Below, piece by piece: positions 32,756 to 41,109 of a stretch of DNA of 64,000 nucleotides. Source of the DNA: Bin87 sp034423595. Its GTDB lineage: Bacteria > Chloroflexota > Dehalococcoidia > Lucifugimonadales > UBA3495. The stretch covers positions 1,984,001 to 2,048,000 of the forward strand of contig OZ242258.1 in assembly GCA_965207025.1 (NCBI GenBank). Reading direction: 5' to 3'. The notes beneath the pieces are model-generated. The model was not told where the DNA came from. It worked only from the letters and a program-made list of their open reading frames with translations, and made no database searches. How positions within the stretch are numbered: the first letter of the stretch is position 1; every line of letters starts with the position of its first letter. A program made the position numbers and the translations under genes.

Positions 32756-33187
32756 TCAATTCTCGGCAGGCGAGGGTTCAAAATCGGGCGGCAGATCAAA
32801 GGTTGGGCGACCGTCGGGGCGGTGGCTGTGGGCCAGGATCGCCCGCATCAGTTGACTGTGATTGCGCTCCATGCGTTCTTCAAGGGCGTTGAACCTCCGT
32901 TCCATGCGCTCTTCAAGGGTGTCGAACTTGCTTTCCATGCGCTCTTCAAGGGCACTGATCTTGCGCTCCGTGCGCTCTTCTACGGCAGTAATTTCCACAC
33001 GCACTGCTGTAACTTGCTCACGCAAAGCAGCCACTTCTCCCTTCACTTCGCCGAACTCCTGCTGCACGCTGCCCATACGCAGCCAAAGCGCGCTTAGGAT
33101 TCCCAGTATGGCGGCCAGCAGCATCCCGTAGAGACCCAGCACAACTGAGACCAGAATAATTATGCTGTTGAGGCTAACCGTGTCCAT
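32756..33187 (-). CDS. Membrane-anchored coiled-coil protein with 11-residue repeats
   Basis: The N-terminus has one long hydrophobic span (IIILVSVVLGLYGMLLAAIL). From residue 45 to 110 there is continuous coiled coil, with four 11-residue repeats based on (F/I)-x-(A/T)-L-E-E-R-M-E-(R/S). Hendecad repeats form right-handed coiled coils. The tail is Pro-rich. The function is unknown; it could tether or measure distance at the membrane. Confidence 0.72.
   Translation of the reverse strand: MDTVSLNSIIILVSVVLGLYGMLLAAILGILSALWLRMGSVQQEFGEVKGEVAALREQVTAVRVEITAVEERTERKISALEERMESKFDTLEERMERRFNALEERMERNHSQLMRAILAHSHRPDGRPTFDLPPDFEPSPAEN
32868..32999 (-). repeat. Coding 33-base tandem repeat, four units
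   Basis: Units start at 32868, 32901, 32934 and 32967, exactly 33 bases apart, sharing TCCATGCG(C/T)TCTTCAAGGG in the first three. They encode the 11-residue coiled-coil repeats. Copy number may vary between strains. Confidence 0.8.
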
Positions 33188-33232
33188 CAGTGATGTCTCC
33201 AGGGGTGTTCGTTGCGGTTCTTTGCGCCGATG

Positions 33233-34435
33233 CTACCAGATGACTTGCGCATCTTGCAGGACGGCCAATTCCGATTCGTCCATGCCAAGCAGGCCGCAGA
33301 AGACCTCCTGGTTGTTTTGGCCGAGTTCGGGAGTCCAGCGGAGGGGGTCAGTTGGCGTCTCCGAGAAACGCCAGGGCGGTGCGACGGCGCGTTGCCGTCC
33401 ACGGTGCGGGTCAGTGGTCAACGGGAACACTCCGCGTTCCGCCAGGTGGGGATCGTCCATTAGTTGGTCGGCGGAGAGCGACGGGAAGGCAGCGAGGCCG
33501 GCATCCTGCAACAGGTCGGTGAGTTCGAAGGAGTCGCGGTCGGCGGTCCATTCGGACAGGCGCGCTTCGAGAGTGTCCTGGTTCTGCCAGCGTTGGAATG
33601 CGTCGCCGTAGTCGTCGGAATCGGCCCATTGCGGATTGCCCATGGCGTCTTTCAGGACTTGCCACTCGGTATCATCGGCGACGGCAATGGTTATCCACTG
33701 GTCATCGCCGAGGCAGGGGAACACTCCGTGGGGAGCCATGGCATCATCACGGTTGCCCATGCGCTGCGCATCGCGATGGTTCATGGCGGTATCCATGAGG
33801 GCGTGGCCCATGAAAGTAGTGGCAATGTCCCGGACAGCTACGTCGGCGCGCTGACCCACCTGATGGTTGCGATGGGCACACAGAGCGGCAACAGCGGAGA
33901 ACGCAGCCATCATGCCGCCAGTGTGGTCCATAGCGTGGCGCAGTTCGACGGGCGGGCCGTCGGGGTAGCCGGTGAGGTAGCCCAGGCCGCCCAGCGCGGC
34001 GAACATGGGAGCATAGCCGGCGTACCGCGCCTCCGGGCCAGTCTGGCCGTTGGACGACAGGGACACCATGATAATGTCGGGCTTGATCTCGCGTAGTTGC
34101 GGGTAGCCCAGACCCAGTCGGTCCATGACGCCGGGGCGGAAGTTTTCCAGCACCACATCGGAGATGCGGACCAGATCGTAGGCGAGTTCCAACGCGCGAG
34201 GTTCCTTAAGATTCAAGGTAACGGAGCGCTTGCTGGCGTTGACCTGCTCGAAGGACGACGGGGGTTTGCCGTACATAGCATGGGGTCGGCGCGTGATGTC
34301 GAGTCTGGCGGCAGACTCGATCTTGATGACATCTGCGCCGAGGGACGCCAGGATCATGCCGGCGAAGGGGCCGGCGGCGTGGACCGAGAAGTCGGCTACG
34401 CGGATGCGGGAGAGGGGTGCGGGTGAGTTGGTCAT
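33233..34435 (-). CDS. Family III CoA-transferase (CaiB/BaiF), paralogue 1
   Basis: About 400 residues from ATG 34435, preceded by GAGGGGA. The family N-terminus is RIRVADFSVHAAGPFAGMIL with LGADVIKIE, and later DVVLENFRPGVMDRLGLGY. The region with the covalent Asp reads ELRHAMDHTGGMMAAF, so the nucleophile is kept. Such enzymes move CoA between carboxylic acids. Neighbouring hydratase and SDR genes suggest breakdown of organic acids as CoA thioesters. The substrate is not readable. Confidence 0.92.
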   Translation of the reverse strand: MTNSPAPLSRIRVADFSVHAAGPFAGMILASLGADVIKIESAARLDITRRPHAMYGKPPSSFEQVNASKRSVTLNLKEPRALELAYDLVRISDVVLENFRPGVMDRLGLGYPQLREIKPDIIMVSLSSNGQTGPEARYAGYAPMFAALGGLGYLTGYPDGPPVELRHAMDHTGGMMAAFSAVAALCAHRNHQVGQRADVAVRDIATTFMGHALMDTAMNHRDAQRMGNRDDAMAPHGVFPCLGDDQWITIAVADDTEWQVLKDAMGNPQWADSDDYGDAFQRWQNQDTLEARLSEWTADRDSFELTDLLQDAGLAAFPSLSADQLMDDPHLAERGVFPLTTDPHRGRQRAVAPPWRFSETPTDPLRWTPELGQNNQEVFCGLLGMDESELAVLQDAQVIW

Positions 34436-34451
34436 AGATTCCCCTCGGGTT

Positions 34452-34868
34452 CTATTCCTGTGAAGTTGCGCCGTTCTGGTACTTGGCCCTGTATTCCTCA
34501 AGCAGGGACGGCAGCAAGTCAGGATTGGTACGCGCCGCCGCGTTGAGGGCAATCAGGATCTCGCTGGTTTCTCTGCGCGCTTCAATACGACCCTCCTCAC
34601 GACCCTCTTTGCGACCTTCTTCGCGGGCCTCTTCGATTCGGCGACGGCGTTCAGCCAATGCGAAAAACATTCTCACCCCCAATTCCGTCAGAATAGCTAT
34701 CGATAGTGATACAAAAGCGCCCCATTCCCAAAGACCAACTATTCCGTCCGGCGTACTGTGCCAACTCCAAACGTGGCCACGGGCCAGCAGGGTGAGCAGA
34801 TTCACCGGCCAAATGCCCAAGATGATGAACTGGATATGTCTAATGGCCGGGCTGGGTATGTCAATCAT
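34452..34868 (-). CDS. Unknown two-span membrane protein with charged helix
   Basis: Two hydrophobic segments (FIILGIWPVNLLTLLA and WGAFVSLSIAILTELGVRMF) are followed by a highly charged helix with EEGRKEGREEGRIEARRE and a Leu/Ala-rich end. The charged repeat EEGRxEG is also common in Rpn-type transposase-nuclease tails, but no nuclease motif is present. It is 16 bases upstream of the CoA-transferase start, so perhaps co-transcribed. Confidence 0.6.
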   Translation of the reverse strand: MIDIPSPAIRHIQFIILGIWPVNLLTLLARGHVWSWHSTPDGIVGLWEWGAFVSLSIAILTELGVRMFFALAERRRRIEEAREEGRKEGREEGRIEARRETSEILIALNAAARTNPDLLPSLLEEYRAKYQNGATSQE

Positions 34869-34905
34869 ATCGCAATCCCGGCTTGAGCGGATGTGTTCCG
34901 CTCAT

Positions 34906-34930
34906 GGTTCGACCGGCTCACCATGGGCGG
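34906..34930. repeat. Dispersed repeat, TTCGACAGGCTCA family
   Basis: GGTTCGACCGGCTCACCATG followed by GGCGG differs by two bases from the copy at 24547. It lies between the SDR stop and the unknown membrane protein start. Confidence 0.65.
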
Positions 34931-34953
34931 ACCACACTAAATGAATGCGGGAA

Positions 34954-35775
34954 TTAGTAGTACACGGCGTTGCCGGTACCGCCGCCGGCGGCGATGAGCT
35001 CGCCGGTGATGGCCCAGGCCTTGTCGGACGCGAGGAATGCGGTGAGGTAGCCAATCTCGGAGGCGTCCACCATGCGGCAGATGTGATTGCCGCGGGGCGA
35101 GCCGGGCGCGAAGTCCTGGGCTTCGGCCTCCTCCAGAGATACACCGCCCAGTTGCTCGGCGCGGGCGGCCAGCAGGCTGGGGGTGCGCTCGGTGCGAGTG
35201 GTGCCGGGATGGATGCAGTTGACGGTGATGCCGAACTGTCCCAACTGGGCGGCCAGGGTCTTGGTCATGTGGACCAAGGAGGTGTTGCGCGCGCCGCCAC
35301 TGAGGTTGCCGGCGTTGCGGGCGTTGAGTCCGCTGATGTTGATGATGCGTCCAAATCCCTGGGCCTTGAGCAGGGGGATGGCGGCGCGGGAGCAGCGCAA
35401 TGCGCCGACGAACTTGACGTCGAAGTCGCTGATCAGGTCCTCGTCAATCAGGTCCTCGATGGGTCCCGTCGCGCTGGGCGAACCGCCGGGCAGGGACGCG
35501 CTGTTGACCAAGATGTGCAGGCCGCCCAGGGCATCGGCGGCGGCGTTGATGACGTGGTCCACCTGCTCGCGGTTGGTGGCGTCGAAGGACATGGGGATGG
35601 CGCGGCGGCCGGTGGTCTCGACGATTTCGGCGGCGGTCGCTTCCAGGTCGGGCATGGAACGGGAGCCGACGACCACGTCAGCGCCCTCGCGGGCGAGTTC
35701 CAGGGCGATGGCCTTGCCGATGCCGCGGCTGGCGCCGCCGACGAATGCGAGCTTACCTTCGAGTCCGAAGTCCAT
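34954..35775 (-). CDS. SDR-family oxidoreductase lacking the Tyr-Lys catalytic pair
   Basis: The cofactor motif is FVGGASRGIGKAIALELARE and the Asn-type motif is ILVNSASLPG. The active-site Ser is present in RIINISGLNAR. Where YxxxK is expected, the sequence reads SGGARNTSLVHMTKTLA, giving Gly and Asn at the Tyr and Lys positions. A known minority of SDRs shares this GARN pattern; reduction by another mechanism, or a non-redox role, is likely. ATG 35775 has GGAGG eight bases before it. Confidence 0.85.
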   Translation of the reverse strand: MDFGLEGKLAFVGGASRGIGKAIALELAREGADVVVGSRSMPDLEATAAEIVETTGRRAIPMSFDATNREQVDHVINAAADALGGLHILVNSASLPGGSPSATGPIEDLIDEDLISDFDVKFVGALRCSRAAIPLLKAQGFGRIINISGLNARNAGNLSGGARNTSLVHMTKTLAAQLGQFGITVNCIHPGTTRTERTPSLLAARAEQLGGVSLEEAEAQDFAPGSPRGNHICRMVDASEIGYLTAFLASDKAWAITGELIAAGGGTGNAVYY

Positions 35776-36008
35776 AGGGGTTGCCTCCATTGATGGCGAA
35801 CCGGGCCGCTGGGGGCGGATGAGTTCGCGGGGATGGGGGGATTATACAGCCCCTGTTGAGGGTGAGGCAGACTTGGGTGCTGTAGCCCAACACACGCCTT
35901 GGGACGTTTGTCGGAGGCCAACTACATGCTCGCGGATGGCGCTCCGCTTTATCCCCATGGAGTCCGACCAAATTAGGCAACAATGCTATGCAATGAATGC
36001 CTATCGGC

Positions 36009-36728
36009 CTAAAAAAATTTTGGTAGTGGTCCCAAATGGTCGGGATGAATACCAGCAAAACTGCCTATCATTCTCTCAAGGCCCCAAGTGGCATCCAGGA
36101 ATTTCAAAGAATCGACATCATTGTTGTCCCCTAAAGCCTTGCGCAATTGGTCATGGGAGTTTTCTGGCGCAATCACAGCGACCAAATTAGACCAGTCGAA
36201 TGTAAGGTCCCCGATTTTCCGCCATTCCCGCTCCCACCAAAATTCCTTCCGGCTCTTATTTCTTGGCCATGTGCCCATGACTTCGATAAAAGGAGTAAGT
36301 TGAAAAATGTCATTTGTCTTGTCTCCTGCATCCCAGGCGCTCTTTACCAGCCTCTCGATGCTTTTTTTGATCGTCCAATCATGGCCGCGCGTGGCGTCCA
36401 CATACCAAACTGGATTTACTTCACGCGAACGCGCCCAGATTTTACTGAATACGACTCCGTACGGTTCAAGTTGAACCTGCCGCCCTTGAATTGCGCCCGT
36501 CAACGTCCAAGCGTGTTCTAAAGGTGTCTCGGTGAAACACACGACTTCCTGGTTGGGAACGTCGCGGTCTTTCGCCGTGCCTAACTTCGAGCCCGCATTC
36601 AAGCAGTGGTCCTTCAGGATGCTCACCAGATTCTCGTATGCGATGCAGTCATCTTTGTCTCGAGTGAAATGTACCAAGAACGTCGATAGGTCTAGCCTTC
36701 TGTTGAGTAAATTTTCTATGGTGGTCAT
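36009..36728 (-). CDS. AbiGi-like/DUF2971-like abortive infection protein
   Basis: The 239-residue protein has STFLVHFTRDKDD at residues 15-27, EVVCFTETPLEHAW near 68 and KEFWWEREWRKIGDL near 165. These three blocks are typical of putative abortive phage resistance proteins (AbiGi) and the related DUF2971 group. The AbiGii toxin partner is not adjacent. The gene is visibly lower in GC than its neighbours and is preceded by a perfect palindrome, signs of an accessory, self-regulated gene. AGGAG stands before the ATG. Confidence 0.7.
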   Translation of the reverse strand: MTTIENLLNRRLDLSTFLVHFTRDKDDCIAYENLVSILKDHCLNAGSKLGTAKDRDVPNQEVVCFTETPLEHAWTLTGAIQGRQVQLEPYGVVFSKIWARSREVNPVWYVDATRGHDWTIKKSIERLVKSAWDAGDKTNDIFQLTPFIEVMGTWPRNKSRKEFWWEREWRKIGDLTFDWSNLVAVIAPENSHDQLRKALGDNNDVDSLKFLDATWGLERMIGSFAGIHPDHLGPLPKFF

Positions 36729-36752
36729 TGATCACTCCTGCAAAATCAAATT

Positions 36753-36768
36753 TACCGCAATTGCGGTA
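36753..36768. promoter_or_regulatory. Perfect 16-base palindrome upstream of the AbiGi-like gene
   Basis: TACCGCAATTGCGGTA lies 25 bases before the start codon. A perfect palindrome here in an otherwise AT-rich leader is a good candidate for a dimeric repressor site. Confidence 0.55.
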
Positions 36769-36785
36769 TAGCCTGAATTCCAATG

Positions 36786-38015
36786 CTAAATCGTCCCCGC
36801 CCGCGCCAACGCCGCCAACTCCAGCCGCGTATAGCCCAGCAGGCCGCAGTACACATCGACGTTGTGTTCGCCGAGGAGGGGGGCGCGGGTTAGGGTGGTG
36901 GGGGTTTCGCTGAGTTGGAAGGGGGCGCCGGTGTATTCCAGGGGGCCGGTTTCGGGGTGGTTGACCGGGGTGTAGAAGTCGCGCTGGCGTTGCTGGGGGC
37001 TGGTGAATACCTCGGACGGGGTGTAGTAGGGGGCGACTGGGACGCCGTGGGCCTGGCCCTCTGCGTAGAGCCACTCGCGGGTGTGCTGGCTGAACCACTC
37101 TCGCATGTGGCGGTTCAACTCGGGGCCGTGGGTGGCCGGGTCGCTGAACATCTCCGGGGTGGCCCATTCGGGATTGCCCATGAATTCGAGGAGGCCCTGG
37201 AACTGGCGCGGCTCCAGCGTCAGCAGCTCGACGTAGCCGTCGGAGGCCGGCAGGACGCCACCGACGCGGAAGTAGCGGGAGAAACGGGTCTCGGTGATGC
37301 CCTCGGACTCGTGGCGCTGGATGGGCATGTAGCCGACGGATAGCTGGGCTTCCTGGGATGATGCGTCAACCGTCTGGCCGGTGGATGTGTCCGGGTTGGA
37401 CAGGCGATGATGGACAGCGGCCAGCGCGCCCACGGCGGCGGTGAGTCCTGCCTGGTAGTCGCCCATGTTGGCGCCGGCGACGATGGGCGGACGGTCGGGG
37501 AAAGTGTCCAGCGCGACGCCGTTGGGGAGCAGCCAGCCTTCGCCGCCGGCGTGGAACGTGGCCAGGTGTCCGGCGCGGTAGTCGGCGTAGGGGCCACTGC
37601 TGCCGAATGGGGTTATCGGGACGATGATGACGTTGGGATTGGCGGCGTGGAGCGATGAATCGTCGAGTCCGACTATGGCGGCGTTGGCCGGCGTGTAGTC
37701 GTGGACGACCATATCGACGCGGGCGACCAGTTGACGCAGCAGATCGCGGCCGGCGGGGTCTTGCAGGTTCAGGGTGATGCTCTGCTTGCCGGTGTTGAGG
37801 TAGAGGTAGAGGCCGCTGCGCTCGGGGTGAGGAACGTCATCAGGGAAGGGTCCGCGACGGCGGGATGGGTCGCCAGCGTTGGGCGGCTCGGCCTTGATGA
37901 CGGTAGCGCCGAGGGAGGCGAGGAGCTTGCCGCAGTAGGGGCCTGGGATGAGGGAGGCCAGCTCCAGGATGCGGAGGTTGGGTAGGGCGCTTGGGGGAGT
38001 AGGGGCGCTAGTCAT
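36786..38015 (-). CDS. Family III CoA-transferase (CaiB/BaiF), paralogue 2
   Basis: The protein of 409 residues has LRILELASLIPGPYCGKLLA, LGATVIKAEPPNAGDPSRRR and VHDYTPANAAIVGLD. The covalent Asp is seen in IVAGANMGDYQAGLTAAVGA. It is closest in layout to paralogue 4 (44882), sharing the PGPYCGKLLA/SAPYCGKLLA start, while paralogues 1 and 3 form another pair. It abuts a Uma2 gene at its 5' side. Confidence 0.92.
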   Translation of the reverse strand: MTSAPTPPSALPNLRILELASLIPGPYCGKLLASLGATVIKAEPPNAGDPSRRRGPFPDDVPHPERSGLYLYLNTGKQSITLNLQDPAGRDLLRQLVARVDMVVHDYTPANAAIVGLDDSSLHAANPNVIIVPITPFGSSGPYADYRAGHLATFHAGGEGWLLPNGVALDTFPDRPPIVAGANMGDYQAGLTAAVGALAAVHHRLSNPDTSTGQTVDASSQEAQLSVGYMPIQRHESEGITETRFSRYFRVGGVLPASDGYVELLTLEPRQFQGLLEFMGNPEWATPEMFSDPATHGPELNRHMREWFSQHTREWLYAEGQAHGVPVAPYYTPSEVFTSPQQRQRDFYTPVNHPETGPLEYTGAPFQLSETPTTLTRAPLLGEHNVDVYCGLLGYTRLELAALARAGTI

Positions 38016-38018
38016 ATG

Positions 38019-38669
38019 TCATATATCGAAGATGTACTGTCGCACCGGGAAGGCAAATCCGGGTAGCACGCCCTCTCCATCAAGGATGTCCGGGTCATCG
38101 AGCAACTGCGGCTCTGATTGACCCGCACGATAGACGTGGACCTGCCGTAGCCGAGCGTCGATTAGCCAACCCAGGCGGACGCCGCCGGCCATCCATTGCG
38201 CCATTTTGTTTTGGAGTGGTCGCAGGTTGTCGGTGCGCGAGCGGATTTCCACGACGAAATCGGGGGCGCCCTCGATGATGGTATCCCGTTCCAGATCCGG
38301 CAAAGCGTCAAAGCGTTCCTGCGTAATCCAGGCGGCATCCGGGCCTAAGACTGCGCTGGAAGGTAAGCGGAAACGGACCGTTTGCGATGACGCGCTGCCG
38401 CCGTTGGCGAGTTCCCAATTGGCCAGGAAGGTGGCCATGTAAAGTTCTTGCTTGTTGCCCCGGTATCCGGTCATAGGCAGTATCAGCAACTCCCCCTCGG
38501 CGGTGACTTCCATCTCGTACAGATCGTTCTGCTCGCAGAACTCGATAAAGCGCGCGGGAAAATCGGCGGCGCGATGGTCGATGCCGAGGGCCGAGAGACG
38601 CAGGACGATGGCGCCGTCCTGCGCGATGGCGGCCAGAGCGTCGGTGGCGGGTTTGGCGATAGTGGTCAT
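38019..38669 (-). CDS. Uma2 family (DUF820) putative endonuclease
   Basis: The 216-residue protein has GPDAAWITQERFDALPD, then EGAPDFVVEIRSRTDNLRPL and QNKMAQWMAGGVRLGWLID. Asp and Glu-x-Arg with a following Lys fit the PD-(D/E)XK nuclease fold described for Uma2 proteins. Their role is not settled; they are often multicopy and linked to mobile DNA. It ends three bases before the CoA-transferase. Confidence 0.85.
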   Translation of the reverse strand: MTTIAKPATDALAAIAQDGAIVLRLSALGIDHRAADFPARFIEFCEQNDLYEMEVTAEGELLILPMTGYRGNKQELYMATFLANWELANGGSASSQTVRFRLPSSAVLGPDAAWITQERFDALPDLERDTIIEGAPDFVVEIRSRTDNLRPLQNKMAQWMAGGVRLGWLIDARLRQVHVYRAGQSEPQLLDDPDILDGEGVLPGFAFPVRQYIFDI

Positions 38670-38866
38670 GGCAAATTGGGTTTTCTGCGGGTTAGGCTCA
38701 GGCGGATTGTATCATTGGCTGGAGTACGGGATGACTCGGTCTTGGTAATCGGCGCGCCGATGGAGGCCGGGAGCCTGCCGCAGTAGGGACAGGGGAGGGC
38801 GATGGGAAAACTGGGGACCATGCGGCACTCGCATACCGAAAGGATTTGGCTGTGTGTATTGCGACC

Positions 38867-39661
38867 TCATCTACAAACGATGCTGCTCGCTGGAGAGGAC
38901 TGACTACGTACCATCTCGCCTATTCGGAGATTCCCGCATACGGTCGTCCCCTCATTGTCACTGGCGTTAATATCAGCACCACCGTCCAATAGCAGTTGGA
39001 TGGCAGCTGTATTGCCTGCAAGTGCTGCAGCATGCAAGGGAGTGCTACCGGCACCCGTACCACTACCAACTAATTTGGCGTTTACATCGGCCCCATGGTC
39101 CAACAGCAATTTAACAATAGATGGCGAACCAACGGAGGCTATATGCAAAGGAGTATTGCCGGTACCGTTGCCAGTATTAACATCGGCACCGCGGTTCAAG
39201 AGCAATTCCACGACAGTCTGTTTGCCCGGCGGTGTCACGGCATAATGTAGTGATGTGTTGCCATAAATCTCTTTGGAATCAATATTAGCACCTCGGTCCA
39301 AGAATAATTCGACGGCAGACACTTTCCCTGCAAATGCAGCGCCATGCAACGGTGTGTAGCCATCGGGGCCAGCAGCGTGTACATCAACTCCTTTGTCGAA
39401 TTCAGATTTCACATCCGCCAAAGTAGCACTCTGCCAAAAAGAATCATCACACAAACGACCGCAATATCCTGGTCGAACCTCCACAGGTCGAGCAACCGGA
39501 GTACCGAGAGCCGCTGTCACTGCTGCGTTTACAGTTGCCGGAATATCGGGCGTAGCGGTAGGTTCGGGTTGTAGATCTAGGCCACAGCCAGAAAAACCGA
39601 TTGCTGCTGCCATGGGCATCAGCAGCGAAAAGAAGACGTGTAACGAAAGTTTGTCAATCAT
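38867..39661 (-). CDS. Ankyrin-repeat lipoprotein
   Basis: ATG 39661 opens a signal peptide with lipobox GFSGC (Cys26). After a Pro/Thr linker there are about five ankyrin repeats (GYTPLHGAAFAGKVSAVELF, NTPLHIASVGSPSIVKLLLD, STPLHAAALAGNTAAIQLLL). Ankyrin repeats bind other proteins; in symbionts they are often used against host factors, but the lipid anchor points to a surface role. The start overlaps the stop of the HEPN gene by eight bases, so the two are co-translated. Confidence 0.85.
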   Translation of the reverse strand: MIDKLSLHVFFSLLMPMAAAIGFSGCGLDLQPEPTATPDIPATVNAAVTAALGTPVARPVEVRPGYCGRLCDDSFWQSATLADVKSEFDKGVDVHAAGPDGYTPLHGAAFAGKVSAVELFLDRGANIDSKEIYGNTSLHYAVTPPGKQTVVELLLNRGADVNTGNGTGNTPLHIASVGSPSIVKLLLDHGADVNAKLVGSGTGAGSTPLHAAALAGNTAAIQLLLDGGADINASDNEGTTVCGNLRIGEMVRSQSSPASSIVCR

Positions 39662-40670
39662 CGTCGATGAACCTAGAAAGGTAACGTATCGCCGAATTAA
39701 GTTGAACACTGAACGACGCTTCGTTGTGGATGGACAACTGAGCTTCATTCGCGCCAACTTCGTCTGCAAAATCTTGGAGGGAGTTCTGCCAAGACTTCAG
39801 AACTTCAGATGGGTCTTTAACTCCTTTTTCCTCCAAGAATTCGGTGAGGTCGGAAATTGGCAGTGGCCCACCTGAAGCTCCCGATATCACCATGATTATG
39901 ATCAAATCCCACGTTTCCGGAGGATTAGCCAATTCTTGTTCGAGACCTTCAGTTTGTGCCATTTTGCATACGCTACATACGTCCGGCAATCCCGTATCAA
40001 CGAATTTTTCCGTCCAATGATTAACAGATTTCGGTATTTTGTTCACCTGAGCACGACAAAGGCAGCATCGCTTGTTGGTTGGGACTGGTAGCGGCACATA
40101 CGCCATTGGGGGTGGTTCGGTGAATCGGAAACCGCTCGTTCCGGCCTGATTCCTATGTTGCCACCATTCCCTGTTTACTTTCTCGAACGCCAGTATCCTG
40201 TCATTCTCCCCCCTCAGATCGACCTCTAATCGTGCCAAATCCTCCTTCTTTTGGCTATCCATGATAGTCAAAAGCTCGCGGATTTCCTTTATTGACCGTA
40301 TAGCCTCTTCCAACGAAAAATCCTGTTGGTGAGCCCAGCGATTCCTAACGTACTTCGCTTTCTTAAGCAACGCACACCCTTTGTTGCCTAAAGTTTTATG
40401 GGAAGCGCTGTGTGCGTCTTCCAGTAACCATCGTAAGACGAGGAGCACGTCCTTCCGCGTATTACCACTAATCGGCGTATTCCCGAATTCTGTGCGACGG
40501 GCAATAAACGTAGCCAGTTCGTCCCTCAGTGTGATCAGAGCCTTGCCGATGTAAGGCCGGGTATTTAGTACGACTGGCTGCACTTTGTCCTCCAATATGT
40601 TGACCATAGCCCACGCGAGCACGGCACTGGCGTCAGGCTTCATCCACCATAGCATCAACTCGCGGACCAC
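39654..40670 (-). CDS. Swt1-type HEPN-domain protein with zinc site
   Basis: Residues 30-140 resemble the Swt1-like HEPN domain: TLRDELATFIARR, then KKAKYVRNRWAHQQDFSLEE with the R-x4-H RNase motif (RNRWAH), then IRSIKEIRELLTIM. A later region has CCLC and CSVC pairs, a likely zinc site. HEPN proteins are commonly RNases in antiviral and toxin systems. Overlap with an ankyrin lipoprotein gene is unexpected. Lower GC than the neighbouring metabolic genes. Confidence 0.72.
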   Translation of the reverse strand: MVRELMLWWMKPDASAVLAWAMVNILEDKVQPVVLNTRPYIGKALITLRDELATFIARRTEFGNTPISGNTRKDVLLVLRWLLEDAHSASHKTLGNKGCALLKKAKYVRNRWAHQQDFSLEEAIRSIKEIRELLTIMDSQKKEDLARLEVDLRGENDRILAFEKVNREWWQHRNQAGTSGFRFTEPPPMAYVPLPVPTNKRCCLCRAQVNKIPKSVNHWTEKFVDTGLPDVCSVCKMAQTEGLEQELANPPETWDLIIIMVISGASGGPLPISDLTEFLEEKGVKDPSEVLKSWQNSLQDFADEVGANEAQLSIHNEASFSVQLNSAIRYLSRFIDDD

Positions 40671-40698
40671 AAGTGCGCTACGTTTAACATTGTAGGCA

Positions 40699-41109
40699 TC
40701 AGGCTGCGGTAAGTTGCAGCTCGAAGCGGCTTACGTCGGTGGGACGGTTGCCGGGGTGGGTGTGCCGTTGAGGCGGCCTCACGTCCAGTTCCATGCCCAC
40801 GACGGCGGCATGGGGGACGGTGAGCCACTCTGAGCCGGGCTGCACCAGGCAGTCGAACTCCGGCGCGGCCGGCCAGCCGTTGATTGCGCCGGGGGCAACG
40901 GGGATGTTGAGACGGAACGGGTCATGGCTCAGGATCTGTGTGGAAAGGAACATAATATGCACGCATTCCACCACATCGGTTCGGGGGTTTAACTTGGCGA
41001 TCACCGAATCGGCTATCTCATCCGTTTCCTGCCCGCGATAGGGGGGGCGTTGTCGGATGAAGAGCATATCGCCAATCCGATCGTATTCAAAAATTAGTTT
41101 CTCTGCCAT
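40699..41109 (-). CDS. DUF2283-like protein, possible antitoxin
   Basis: ATG 41109 begins MAEKLIFEYDRIGDMLFIRQ, the DUF2283 pattern (YDxxxDxLyIR), followed by ETDEIADSVIAKLNPRTDVV. The C-terminal half has no clear match. The start overlaps the upstream BECR-like gene by 16 bases. Small DUF2283 proteins often accompany toxin-like genes, so an antitoxin role is inferred. Confidence 0.65.
   Translation of the reverse strand: MAEKLIFEYDRIGDMLFIRQRPPYRGQETDEIADSVIAKLNPRTDVVECVHIMFLSTQILSHDPFRLNIPVAPGAINGWPAAPEFDCLVQPGSEWLTVPHAAVVGMELDVRPPQRHTHPGNRPTDVSRFELQLTAA

Noticed and set aside
32868..32999. Regular 33-base repeats as a CRISPR array
   Set aside because: Units are contiguous with no unique spacers and encode a coiled coil.
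34945..35793. Plus-strand frame opposite the SDR gene
   Set aside because: Antisense shadow, Gly/Ala/Val-rich with no family features.
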